In this document: positions 1 to 6,365 of the stretch, piece after piece
Position numbering within the stretch: the stretch's first letter is position 1
Layout: each line of letters begins with the position of its first letter
From: Streptosporangiaceae bacterium
GTDB taxonomy: Bacteria > Actinomycetota > Actinomycetes > Streptosporangiales > Streptosporangiaceae
Assembly (NCBI GenBank): GCA_025934635.1
Contig: JAICWX010000178.1
Coordinates: forward strand, 1 to 17,987
Direction: 5' to 3'
DNA length: 17,987 bases
The notes under the pieces: model-generated
Databases searched by the model: none
Told to the model about the DNA's origin: nothing
Seen by the model: only the letters and a program-made list of their open reading frames with translations
Made by a program: the position numbers and the translations under genes

Positions 1-48
1 AACATGCCGATAGTCGTGACGGGAAAGTCGGAGTTCAGGAGCCCGCGC

Positions 49-456
49 ATGCAGCAGCCAGCGACCGCGCCACCGCCAGCACACCCGGCCTCCAGGTTTC
101 AGCGCACCTTCCATGGCCGGACTGACCAGGTAAGCCAGGTACGCCGCGACATCGCGGCCCACCTGGCGGGATGCCCGGCCGCCGATGACCTGGTCCTGAT
201 CGCCAGCGAACTAGCCGGCAACGCCGTACTGCACTCCCAGAGCCGGGGCGAGTTCTTCACCGTCCGCTGCCAGGCCCACGCCGCCTACGTGCGGGTCGAG
301 GTCGAAGACCTCGGTGGTCCCTGGCGTCCCCGCCGCCCGGACGACCGCCCCCACGGCCTGGACCTCATCACCGCGCTGGCCGGGCCGGGTAATTGGGGGA
401 CCGAAACCACCCCTGACGGAGACCGCATCGTCTGGGCACAACTCGACCTCACCTGA
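49..456 (+). CDS. ATP-binding protein, anti-sigma/RsbW-like HATPase
   Basis: A 135-residue single-domain protein of the histidine-kinase-like ATPase fold, the type used by anti-sigma factor serine kinases (RsbW/SpoIIAB-like) in actinomycetes. The visible ATPase boxes are the N box 'ELAGNAVLHS' (E-x-x-x-N-A-x-x-H), the G1 box 'VEVEDLGGPW' and a G2-like segment 'HGLDLITALAG'. The ATG at 49 was chosen because AGGAG at 37-41 stands 7 nt before it; an upstream in-frame ATG at 4 cannot be judged because only three bases precede it. Such proteins bind partner sigma factors or anti-sigma antagonists in the cytoplasm, but no partner gene is adjacent here. It is convergent with the PPOX gene at 526-918. 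The family is clear; the cellular target is unknown. Confidence 0.82.
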   Translation: MQQPATAPPPAHPASRFQRTFHGRTDQVSQVRRDIAAHLAGCPAADDLVLIASELAGNAVLHSQSRGEFFTVRCQAHAAYVRVEVEDLGGPWRPRRPDDRPHGLDLITALAGPGNWGTETTPDGDRIVWAQLDLT

Positions 457-525
457 ACCCGCATGCCGCCGGAGGGCTCTCAACCACCAGCCGCAAGACC
501 AGGACCGGAGACAAAGCAGGTTTCG

Positions 526-918
526 TTATCCCATCTTGCGGATCTTGTCGGCTCGGATGGTGAGGATCACGCGGATCTGGTCGCGGCCGCCGGGCCAGGG
601 GTAGGGGGTACCGAGGTAGCGCTGGGCCAGGGCCTCGATGTGCTCGGCGCCGCCTTCGGTGGTCATGCCGATCACTTGCCCGCGGACCCCGTAGTACCGG
701 GACGGCCTGGAGGGGTCGCAGATGTTCACCGCTACCCGCGGGTCGCGCTCGATGTTCCTGAGCTTCTGGTGGCCGCGGACGGTGTTGATCATGACGTGCT
801 CACCGTCGGTGTCCACCCAGGTCTGGGTCAGCTGGGGCGAGCCGTCGGGCATCACGGTGCCCAGGAAGCAGGGGCTGGGCTGGCGCAGCAGGACGATCAG
901 GTCCTTGGGCAGGGTCAC
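526..918 (-). CDS. PPOX-family F420/flavin-dependent protein
   Basis: A 130-residue split-barrel protein of the pyridoxamine-5'-phosphate oxidase-like group, which in actinobacteria usually binds F420 or FMN and reduces small substrates. Family features are the N-terminal strands 'CFLGTVMPDGSPQLTQTW', the segment 'KLRNIERDPRVAVNI' and the late 'RYLGTPYPWPGGRD'. The start is GTG at 918; an AGGAG lies rather far (about 14 nt) upstream, so the exact start is less certain. The gene follows the hydrolase at 950-2569 with 31 nt between them on the same strand, so the two are probably co-transcribed. A second, related but distinct member lies at 3528-3947. The substrate cannot be told from sequence. 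Confidence 0.85.
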   Translation of the reverse strand: MTLPKDLIVLLRQPSPCFLGTVMPDGSPQLTQTWVDTDGEHVMINTVRGHQKLRNIERDPRVAVNICDPSRPSRYYGVRGQVIGMTTEGGAEHIEALAQRYLGTPYPWPGGRDQIRVILTIRADKIRKMG

Positions 919-949
919 GCGCGTAGATCGTACTCCTGCGGCTCGTCCG

Positions 950-2569
950 CTAGCCCTGGAGCTCGACGGTCAGGGTGAGGGCGGCGCGGGCGCCGAGCAG
1001 CTTGCGGCCGGCCGGCGGCAAGGGGATGGTGAAGGACAGGCCGCCGGGGGTGTCGGGGCTCAGCGGCTGGGGCACGATCGGGTCGGGGACCGAGGTGACC
1101 TGGCCGATGGCGGTCTCCCAGGCGGCCCACACGTGCTCGGCGCCGTCGTCGCCCGGGCCGTTGTCGACGATCAGGGTATCCGCCCACTCGGGCGCTCCCT
1201 CCAGGTGGTTCTGCCAGGTGAACAGGCCATGCTGCTCCTCCAGGTGGATCACCTTGAGGTCCAGGGAGTAGCGGGCGCGCGGCGAGAACGCGCCCGGCTG
1301 CACGTTTTCCCGCTGCACCCGCCGGGCCCGCGCCGGATCGAGCAGGAAGACCCGGGTCAGCGGCGGGCCGCCCGGGCCGGCGGCCGGGCCGGAACCGGGG
1401 GTCACCGCGTTGTCGGACGGCGCCGGGGCGCCGCCCGGCACCTTGGCCCCGGCCACCTTGCCCAGCTCGACCGGGCAGTAGTGGGCGGCCACCTGGTCGT
1501 CAAGCAGCACCGGCAGCCCGCGGATGCTGACCCGGACCTCGGCCTGCCAGACGTCGAGCACGTCCGGGGACGTGGCCGGGGGCAGGGTGGCGCTGACCAG
1601 CCGGACGGTGGCCTTGCGGGTGCCGAACAGGAAGCGGCGCAGGTTCTGGTAGCCCTCCTCGGAGTTCACCTCGCCGAAGCGGCCGGAGTGGGAGCGGTGC
1701 ACGAAGGTGCGGCTGGCGCCGCGGACGTAGGCGTTGTCGATCTGCACCAGCCCGTCGCTTTTGGGCCCGACCGCCCGCGAGACCGCCCCGTAGTCGGCCG
1801 CGTTGGTGCCGATCAGGCAGAACACCCGGGACGGATCCAGGCCGGTGATCACGTGGGCGTCCCAGCCGGACGGCATGTCGGGCGCCTGCTGGAGCAGGGC
1901 GGCCGGGGTCAGGTACTGGTACATGACCTTGCGGTTGAAGACCTGCGCGTCGAACGGCGCGATCTGCGGCACCGGGATGTGCAGCCCGAGGAGACCGAAT
2001 TCGATGCCGTTGTGCGGGGTCGCGTAGGTGAAGAACTTGTCGATCAGGTCGGCGGGGGCGACGCCGTTGTCCGGGCACACCTTCTGGATCATGCTGCGGC
2101 CGACCAGGCCGCCCATCGAGTGCGCGACCAGCCATACCTTCGCCTCGCCGGGGTTACCGTCCGGGCCGGTGAAATCGGTCTTGGCCAGCACCAGCCGGAC
2201 GAAGGCGAGCAGGTTCTGGGCCGCCGCGGGCAGGTCGTACGACACGGCGGCGGCGCCGAACGTGTCGGCGGCCGGGTCGTAGAACCGGTAGACCCACACC
2301 GACGTCCGCGGCTGCGACCCGGCGGCGGACCGGGTCAGGTACGCCTGCTGGCCGCCGTGCATCGGGACCCGGTAGTCCTCGTCCTCCATGAGCCGGACCA
2401 GCGGGCCCTCGAACTGGTAGAACTGCGGCTTGCCGTCACCGCCCACGCGCACGTGGGTGGCGCCGTCGTTGAATCCGTAGAACGGGTCATCGGTGGCGGA
2501 GTCGATCCCGGACGTATTGCCCGCGAATCCTCGGACGTAGATGATCGGGTAAGCCGACTCGTTTGGCAT
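950..2569 (-). CDS. Large alpha/beta hydrolase, lipase/esterase-like
   Basis: A 539-residue protein whose first half is an alpha/beta hydrolase. It opens with 'YPIIYVRGFAG', the strand and oxyanion-loop style of lipases of the PGAP1/esterase type, and carries the nucleophile elbow 'LVAHSMGGLVG' with Ser151. 'YATPHNGIEFG' resembles the lipase substrate-pocket region. The C-terminal part (about 330-539) has a beta-rich look and no motif I recognise. No signal peptide is seen, so it is probably cytoplasmic. The frame is open upstream to 3340, but ATG 2569 is preceded by GGGGAGAAATT, an excellent ribosome site, and the upstream extension has non-coding composition antisense to the thioesterase gene. 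The PPOX gene lies 31 nt downstream. Natural substrate unknown. Confidence 0.85.
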   Translation of the reverse strand: MPNESAYPIIYVRGFAGNTSGIDSATDDPFYGFNDGATHVRVGGDGKPQFYQFEGPLVRLMEDEDYRVPMHGGQQAYLTRSAAGSQPRTSVWVYRFYDPAADTFGAAAVSYDLPAAAQNLLAFVRLVLAKTDFTGPDGNPGEAKVWLVAHSMGGLVGRSMIQKVCPDNGVAPADLIDKFFTYATPHNGIEFGLLGLHIPVPQIAPFDAQVFNRKVMYQYLTPAALLQQAPDMPSGWDAHVITGLDPSRVFCLIGTNAADYGAVSRAVGPKSDGLVQIDNAYVRGASRTFVHRSHSGRFGEVNSEEGYQNLRRFLFGTRKATVRLVSATLPPATSPDVLDVWQAEVRVSIRGLPVLLDDQVAAHYCPVELGKVAGAKVPGGAPAPSDNAVTPGSGPAAGPGGPPLTRVFLLDPARARRVQRENVQPGAFSPRARYSLDLKVIHLEEQHGLFTWQNHLEGAPEWADTLIVDNGPGDDGAEHVWAAWETAIGQVTSVPDPIVPQPLSPDTPGGLSFTIPLPPAGRKLLGARAALTLTVELQG

Positions 2570-2665
2570 AATTTCTCCCCTTTTTATGCTCAATCGCCGC
2601 CAGGCCCCGGCATTTAAGCAGAGGGGCCAGGGAGACCGGTTGATACGCGGGGGCGTTGATAGCAT

Positions 2666-2681
2666 GGCGGGACTTCCCGCC
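2666..2681. promoter_or_regulatory. Short palindrome upstream of thioesterase start
   Basis: GGCGGGA-CT-TCCCGCC is a perfect 7-bp inverted repeat with a 2-nt centre, ending 14 nt before the proposed CTG start at 2696, in the 126-bp divergent gap between the hydrolase and the thioesterase. It could be an operator or a small RNA hairpin near the ribosome site. The sequence is plain; the role is inferred, and GC-rich palindromes of this size also occur by chance. Confidence 0.35.
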
Positions 2682-2695
2682 GAGCGAGGTGCGCC

Positions 2696-3493
2696 CTGAC
2701 CGGTTCGTTTGCCGCCGCCACGGCGGTCCAGCCCGCAGCGCCGGGCGAGTGGGCGGGCTCCATCGCCCCGGGCTGGGAAATCGCGGGCAACGCCAACGGC
2801 GGCTACCTGCTGGCCATGGCCGCCCGCGCGCTGGCCGGCGCGGCCGGGCGCCCCGACCCGGTGACGGTCACCGCGCACTACCTCTCCCCCGGCCGGACCG
2901 GGGATGTCCGCATCGCCACCCAGATCCTCAAGGACGGGAAGCGCTTCGCCACCGGCACCGCGACGATGTTCGCCGGTGACCGCCCGGTGCTGGCCGTGCT
3001 CGGCACGCTGGGGGATCTGTCCCGGGCCGAAGGGCCCGAGCTGGTCGAGGGCGCGCCGCCCGAGCTGCCGTCGCCCGCGGAGTGCGTCCGGGTAGTGCCG
3101 GCCGGCACCTTCCCGCCGCCGTTCATGGGCCACGTCGACCTGCGCCTGCATCCCGACGACGCCGCCTTCGCCACCGGGCACCAGTCCGGGCGGCCGCTGA
3201 TGCGGGGCTGGTTCCGGCTGCCGGACGACGAGCCGGTCGACAGCATCGCCTTGCTGTGCGCGGTCGACGCGTTCCCGCCCACCGCGTTCAACGCCCGGCT
3301 GCCGGTCGCGTGGACGCCCACGGTCGAGCTCACCGCGCACATCCGGGCCAACCCGGCGCCCGGCTGGCTGCGCTGCCGGTTCTCGACCCGGTTCGTCACC
3401 GCCGGTTTCCTGGAGGAGGACGGCGAGGTCTGGGACAGCACCGGGCGGCTGGTCGGCCAGTCGCGTCAGCTCGCCCTCGTGCCGCGGGGCTGA
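2696..3493 (+). CDS. TesB-like acyl-CoA thioesterase (probable CTG start)
   Basis: A 265-residue double hot-dog thioesterase-type protein, expected to hydrolyse acyl-CoA thioesters in the cytoplasm. Signature parts are 'GNANGGYLLAMAARAL' (residues about 31-46), the central helix of the first hot-dog, and 'MRGWFRLPDDEPVDS' leading into 'LLCAVDAFPPTAFNARLP' in the second. The first ATG in this frame is at 2816, inside the conserved N-terminal helix, so it would cut the fold. The frame is open from 2663, and the family-like beginning 'TGSFAAATAVQPAAPG' starts right after a CTG at 2696, with GAGGTG 4 nt before it. No ATG, GTG or TTG exists in frame between. It is divergent from the hydrolase and convergent with the PPOX gene at 3528. 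Family confident; start codon inferred. Confidence 0.8.
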   Translation: MTGSFAAATAVQPAAPGEWAGSIAPGWEIAGNANGGYLLAMAARALAGAAGRPDPVTVTAHYLSPGRTGDVRIATQILKDGKRFATGTATMFAGDRPVLAVLGTLGDLSRAEGPELVEGAPPELPSPAECVRVVPAGTFPPPFMGHVDLRLHPDDAAFATGHQSGRPLMRGWFRLPDDEPVDSIALLCAVDAFPPTAFNARLPVAWTPTVELTAHIRANPAPGWLRCRFSTRFVTAGFLEEDGEVWDSTGRLVGQSRQLALVPRG

Positions 3494-3502
3494 ATACTGC
3501 TG

Positions 3503-3528
3503 GGCCGGCTCTTCGGGCGGCTCCGGCC
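3503..3528. terminator. Possible weak bidirectional stem between convergent genes
   Basis: GGCCGG at 3503-3508 and CCGGCC at 3523-3528 can pair around a 14-nt loop in the 34-nt gap between two convergent genes. There is no T tract, and the stem is only 6 bp, so this is a weak candidate based mainly on position. Confidence 0.22.
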
Positions 3529-3947
3529 TAGCCGACCTGGCTGCTGTCCTTGTGGGCGCCCCAGCCGTGCCAGCCGTCGATGGCGATCCAGGCGGTGACC
3601 CGGCCGCGGTCGCGCCGGGGGTACGGATTGCCGGTGTAGTGGCGGGACACCTGGTCGATGTCGGCCAGCCCGGCGTCCTCGCGCAGTTCCTCGACGTGGC
3701 CGATGATGCTGACGTGGGTGTACCAGTTGCTCTCGTCGATCACGTCGAGGGCGACCCGGGGGTCGCCGCGCAGGTGCTCGAGGCGCTTACGGCCCTCGTC
3801 CATGTTCACCAGGATGCGGCCGTCGTCCCAGAGGTACCAGGTGGCGGCGGATACCGGCTGGCCGTCCGGGCGCAGGGTCGTGATGACCGCCGGGTTCGGC
3901 TTGCGCAGCATTTCCACCGCGGCCGCGGGAAGCGGCGGTTTCGACAT
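3528..3947 (-). CDS. PPOX-class F420-dependent oxidoreductase-like protein
   Basis: A 139-residue split-barrel flavin/F420-binding protein. 'AVITTLRPDGQPVSAATWYLW', the beginning of the barrel, is followed by 'ILVNMDEGRKRLEHLRGDPR', a pattern typical of the actinobacterial Rv1155-like PPOX group in which an N-R-x-x-x-L-R-D-P-R segment contacts the cofactor. The late 'HYTGNPYPRRDRGR' is likewise family-like. The ATG at 3947 is supported by GGAGGTCCGC directly before it; the frame extends upstream to 4058 but that part contains the dyad repeats and is not coding. Its upstream region (3948-4153) holds the paired dyads at 4042-4097, about 95-150 bp from the start, so these might control it. Substrate unknown. 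Confidence 0.88.
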   Translation of the reverse strand: MSKPPLPAAAVEMLRKPNPAVITTLRPDGQPVSAATWYLWDDGRILVNMDEGRKRLEHLRGDPRVALDVIDESNWYTHVSIIGHVEELREDAGLADIDQVSRHYTGNPYPRRDRGRVTAWIAIDGWHGWGAHKDSSQVG

Positions 3948-4041
3948 GCGGACCTCCGAGAGTCGGCTGTAGTGACGGGTCCAGCTTGCCGCGTTCGGAC
4001 CCGAATTCGCGGTATTTTGCCGCGGCGGCGGGGCGCGGGAA

Positions 4042-4097
4042 CGGCATTGATGGAGCATCGATGCTGCTCACGCGACATTGATGGAGCATCCATGTCG
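4042..4097. repeat. Pair of 25-bp dyads, 31-bp period (left copy)
   Basis: Two adjacent interrupted palindromes, 4042-4066 and 4073-4097, each with 11-nt arms around a GAG centre and a 6-nt gap (CTCACG) between them. The second is CGACATTGATG-GAG-CATCCATGTCG (one arm mismatch); the first is more degenerate. The same arrangement with the same 31-bp period recurs at 17613-17668 with CTC centres, that is in the other orientation. A 31-bp period is close to three helical turns, which suits two sites bound on one DNA face. It lies upstream of the PPOX gene that starts at 3947. The function is unknown; operator or mobile palindromic repeat are both possible. Confidence 0.75.
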
Positions 4098-4153
4098 TTT
4101 GCCGGGAGTGGGCAGAGGCCGGGCCGGTGGCGGGTGTGAGCTGTGGTGACTGC

Positions 4154-4606
4154 TTATCCGGGGGGCTGGTTGCGGGCGTAGGCGTTGAGGCGCTCGAGTT
4201 CGTCGGTGTAGATGGCGCGCATGGCCTTGGGCGCGAACCGGCGCTCGAAGAAGCCGCCGATGCCGCCGGCGCCGTTCCAGCTGGTGGAGATCTGGACGAG
4301 CGAGGCGCCGTCCTGGGGGGTGACGGTGGTGGTGGTGACCAGGCTGGAGGCGGTGTCGGACTCGGTGAGGACGCGGCCGGGCTCGGGCTCGTCGACCTGC
4401 ATCCGGTAGTCGCGGGTGCGGCCGCCCGCGGTCACCTTGAACCGCGTGATCGTGCCGGCCCCGGTACCGCCGGACTCCACCTGGAAGTCCGAGAACGCCG
4501 GGGGCAGGAAGTGCGGGTGGTGCTCGCGCATGTCCGCGACGTAGCGGTAGACCGCTTCGGCCGGCGCGTCGACCACGCGCTCTGCGGAGACCACGATTTT
4601 CGCCAT
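4154..4606 (-). CDS. SRPBCC-family (polyketide cyclase/START-like) protein
   Basis: A 150-residue single-domain protein with the START/Bet v1-like pattern: the N-terminal strand 'VVSAERVVDAPAEAVYRYVAD', then alternating strands ('GTITRFKVTAGGRTRDYRM', 'SLVTTTTVTPQDGASLVQIST') and the long C-terminal helix 'FFERRFAPKAMRAIYTDELERL'. Such proteins bind a hydrophobic ligand in a central cavity; most are annotated only as SRPBCC or polyketide cyclase/dehydrase. No catalytic function can be assigned here. The start ATG at 4606 has only a weak purine-rich site (AAGCAGC) before it. About 540 bp separate it from the next intact upstream gene on this side, so it is probably its own transcription unit. 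Confidence 0.82.
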   Translation of the reverse strand: MAKIVVSAERVVDAPAEAVYRYVADMREHHPHFLPPAFSDFQVESGGTGAGTITRFKVTAGGRTRDYRMQVDEPEPGRVLTESDTASSLVTTTTVTPQDGASLVQISTSWNGAGGIGGFFERRFAPKAMRAIYTDELERLNAYARNQPPG

Positions 4607-4648
4607 GCTGCTTGTCTACCACGGCGAGCCGGCGGCCTGTCGCGGGGT

Positions 4649-4771
4649 TTACTTGGCCGGGCGGCCGTCGCCGTTGACCAGGAACGAAAGGCCGCCGACC
4701 ATCTTCTTCTCGACTACGTCGGTCCGGCCGGACAGCAGGATCCGCACCCGTTCGGTCGCTTCGGGGTCGCA
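4649..4771 (-). pseudogene. Truncated TfoX N-terminal domain remnant
   Basis: Read on the minus strand, this stretch encodes about 40 residues. The core 'TERVRILLSGRTDVVEKK' followed by 'MVGGLSFLVNG' matches the opening of the TfoX/Sxy N-terminal domain (family pattern roughly R-x-x-L-x-x-x-x-x-V-x-E-K-x-M-F-G-G-L-x-F-L-V-x-G). The domain is normally about 90-100 residues, but here it runs into TAA five codons after 'NGD', and neither other frame downstream resumes the domain. No ATG, GTG or TTG with a ribosome site precedes the conserved part; the frame is open back into the end of the next gene. The residue match is visible in the sequence; that it is a decayed gene rather than a short expressed peptide is inferred. 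The rest of the 4607-4841 gap shows nothing else recognisable. Confidence 0.55.
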
Positions 4772-4841
4772 GGTCAGGACCGGCTCGTTTCCGCCGTCAC
4801 CCGGACCTGCCCCGGCCCGGCGGGCGAAAACCCGCGGTACC

Positions 4842-5957
4842 TCAGCCGGCCGGGGCGTAGGGCTGGGCCCAGGCCTTCAGGGCCGCCACGACCGAGGGGG
4901 CCAGCACGGCGTCGTTGCCGGGGGTGCCCGAGGTATGCAGGTCGTGGTCGATGCCGGTGAGCACCTTCAGGCCCGGGCCGGTGGTCCCGGCGCCGGTCAG
5001 CGCCTGGGCGAGCGGGTTGATCGTGCTGACCGGGATGTTGGTGTCGGCGGTGCCGTCGGTGACCAGGACGCGGGTGCCGGACGGGACCTTGGCCGCGGCG
5101 TCGACCGGGTTGACCTCGTCGTCGGTGCGCGCGACCTTCGCGTTCGCCGGGGTCAGCAGCACCGGGGTGAGCTGCTGGACGATCTGCGGGAGCAGGCCGG
5201 AGGTGTCCACCGGCTGGCCGGCCCGGAACTGGGTGATCGCGTTGCTGATCCCCGCCGCCTGCTGCCGGGCGTCGGCCGCACTGAGCTGGCCCTGCTGCAC
5301 GGCCGAGTTGAGCTGCTCGTCGAGCTGCAGGGCGAACAGGCTCAGGATCCGCTGGTCCTGCGGTTCGAGCAGGGCCAGGCCGGCCGGGTGGGTCGAGACG
5401 GTGTCGGCCACCAGCATCGCGTAGAAGCCGCCCTCGCTGTGCCCGACGACCAGCCCGCGCTGCCGGTCCACTCCGGGCTGGGCGATCAGGTAGTCGTAGG
5501 CGTAGTCGGCCTGGCGGATGTAGGCGTTGAGGTCGATGGCCCCGGGATCGGAGGCGAAGTTGCCCCCGCCGGTCTGGCCGCTGAAGTACTTGTCGAACCG
5601 GAACGTCTCGATGCCCTGCTGGGCGAGCACGCCCGCGACCAGCTTCAGGGTCTGGGGGGTGACGTTCGCGGACGGCTGGTTCCCGTCGCGGTCGGTGGGA
5701 CCGCTGCCGGCCAGCAGCAGCGCGGCGGCCAGCTGCTGGCCGCTGCGGTGCGCCGGTATCTCCAGCGTCCCGTAGGTTTTCGTGCCGTCGACGGTGAACG
5801 AGACGTCACGGCTGGACGCCGCGATCTGTCCCGGCGCCGACGTCCCTGACCCCGATCCTGACCCTGTCCCTGACCCGCCGGCTGCTCCCGCACTGGAGCA
5901 GGCGGCCAGCCCGGCGCACAGGAGCGCAGCCGCCGCCACGGTCCGCACTACGCGCAT
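4842..5957 (-). CDS. Secreted lipoprotein alpha/beta hydrolase
   Basis: A 371-residue protein that begins with a lipoprotein signal peptide: 'MRVVRTVAAAALLCAGLAAC', lipobox L17-A-A-C20, so it should be lipid-anchored on the outer face of the membrane. A Gly/Ser/Thr-rich linker (about residues 21-42, partly GS/GT dipeptides) follows, then an alpha/beta hydrolase domain with 'LLAGSGPTDRDGN' (oxyanion side), the nucleophile elbow 'VVGHSEGGFYA' (Ser174), 'VTDGTADTNIPVS' (likely acid) and 'GIDHDLH' (His). ATG 5957 was preferred over the in-frame ATG 5972 because AAAGGAAG lies 4 nt before it. The gene at 16421-17431 is a close paralogue lacking the signal. Substrate unknown. It is divergent from the 69-aa gene at 6156. 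Confidence 0.87.
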   Translation of the reverse strand: MRVVRTVAAAALLCAGLAACSSAGAAGGSGTGSGSGSGTSAPGQIAASSRDVSFTVDGTKTYGTLEIPAHRSGQQLAAALLLAGSGPTDRDGNQPSANVTPQTLKLVAGVLAQQGIETFRFDKYFSGQTGGGNFASDPGAIDLNAYIRQADYAYDYLIAQPGVDRQRGLVVGHSEGGFYAMLVADTVSTHPAGLALLEPQDQRILSLFALQLDEQLNSAVQQGQLSAADARQQAAGISNAITQFRAGQPVDTSGLLPQIVQQLTPVLLTPANAKVARTDDEVNPVDAAAKVPSGTRVLVTDGTADTNIPVSTINPLAQALTGAGTTGPGLKVLTGIDHDLHTSGTPGNDAVLAPSVVAALKAWAQPYAPAG

Positions 5958-6013
5958 GGCACTTCCTTTCATCCGGTGCTCCGCTTGGCTCCCCCACCCA
6001 CAGAAACGATTAG

Positions 6014-6049
6014 CAAAGGGTAATGGTTCAATCATCCTTTGTAACCATT
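6014..6049. promoter_or_regulatory. Two interleaved inverted repeats in divergent intergenic region
   Basis: CAAAGG (6014-6019) pairs with CCTTTG (6036-6041), and AATGGTT (6022-6028) pairs with AACCATT (6043-6049). The arms alternate A-B-A'-B', so they cannot form two nested hairpins at once; they could be two overlapping operator dyads or an RNA pseudoknot-like arrangement. They lie in the 198-bp region between the divergent starts at 5957 and 6156, 57-143 bp from them, where promoters for both genes should be. The region is also noticeably less GC-rich than the genes. Confidence 0.4.
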
Positions 6050-6155
6050 CTCGTCTCGTGTCGGGTATATGGTGGCATGTGGTTATCTCCTGCGCCCCAG
6101 TGTTGACTCATCATCACGGGCGCATCCATCACGGCGGAGGAGGAGAGGAGAACCC

Positions 6156-6365
6156 ATGGCAGTGTTCGGCGACCGCATCCTGCGGTGCAGCGACGGTCAT
6201 CTGTTCACGTCCAGCGAGTCGTCCCGGTTGTTCGGCTCTATCCATATGGGGCCCTTCCGGAAGATGCAGTGCCCAGTGGACGGCAAGGTCGTGACGTGCG
6301 GCAACGTGCGGGAGGCGAGCCTGACGCCGGAGCAGCTGGAAGAGGCACGGCGTTACAAGACCTGA
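6156..6365 (+). CDS. 69-aa Cys/His-containing small protein
   Basis: A small soluble protein of 69 residues. The ATG at 6156 is preceded by an exceptionally purine-rich leader, GGAGGAGGAGAGGAGAACCC, which strongly supports the start; an in-frame ATG at 6069 lacks such a site. It contains C11-S-D-G-H15 in 'ILRCSDGHLFTS' and C39-P-V-D-G plus C48 in 'MQCPVDGKVVTCGN', a spacing (CX3H ... CX8C) that could bind zinc as a small ribbon. The C-terminal 'LTPEQLEEARRYK' should be helical. Its 3' end overlaps the convergent methyltransferase gene by 13 bp. I recognise it only as a short actinobacterial hypothetical; metal binding is inferred from the cysteine pattern. Confidence 0.8.
   Translation: MAVFGDRILRCSDGHLFTSSESSRLFGSIHMGPFRKMQCPVDGKVVTCGNVREASLTPEQLEEARRYKT

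Noticed and set aside
722..2617. Long plus-strand open frame of 631 codons
   Set aside because: It is the antisense of the hydrolase and PPOX genes; the encoded protein is His/Arg/Gly/Val-rich with no domain, as expected for a high-GC shadow.
2570..3340. N-terminal extension of the large hydrolase to 3340
   Set aside because: The extension is antisense to the thioesterase and has no family similarity; ATG 2569 has an excellent ribosome site.
4042..4097. CRISPR array from the 31-bp period
   Set aside because: There are only two units per site with 6-nt gaps, too short for spacers, and no cas genes; the units are palindromes.
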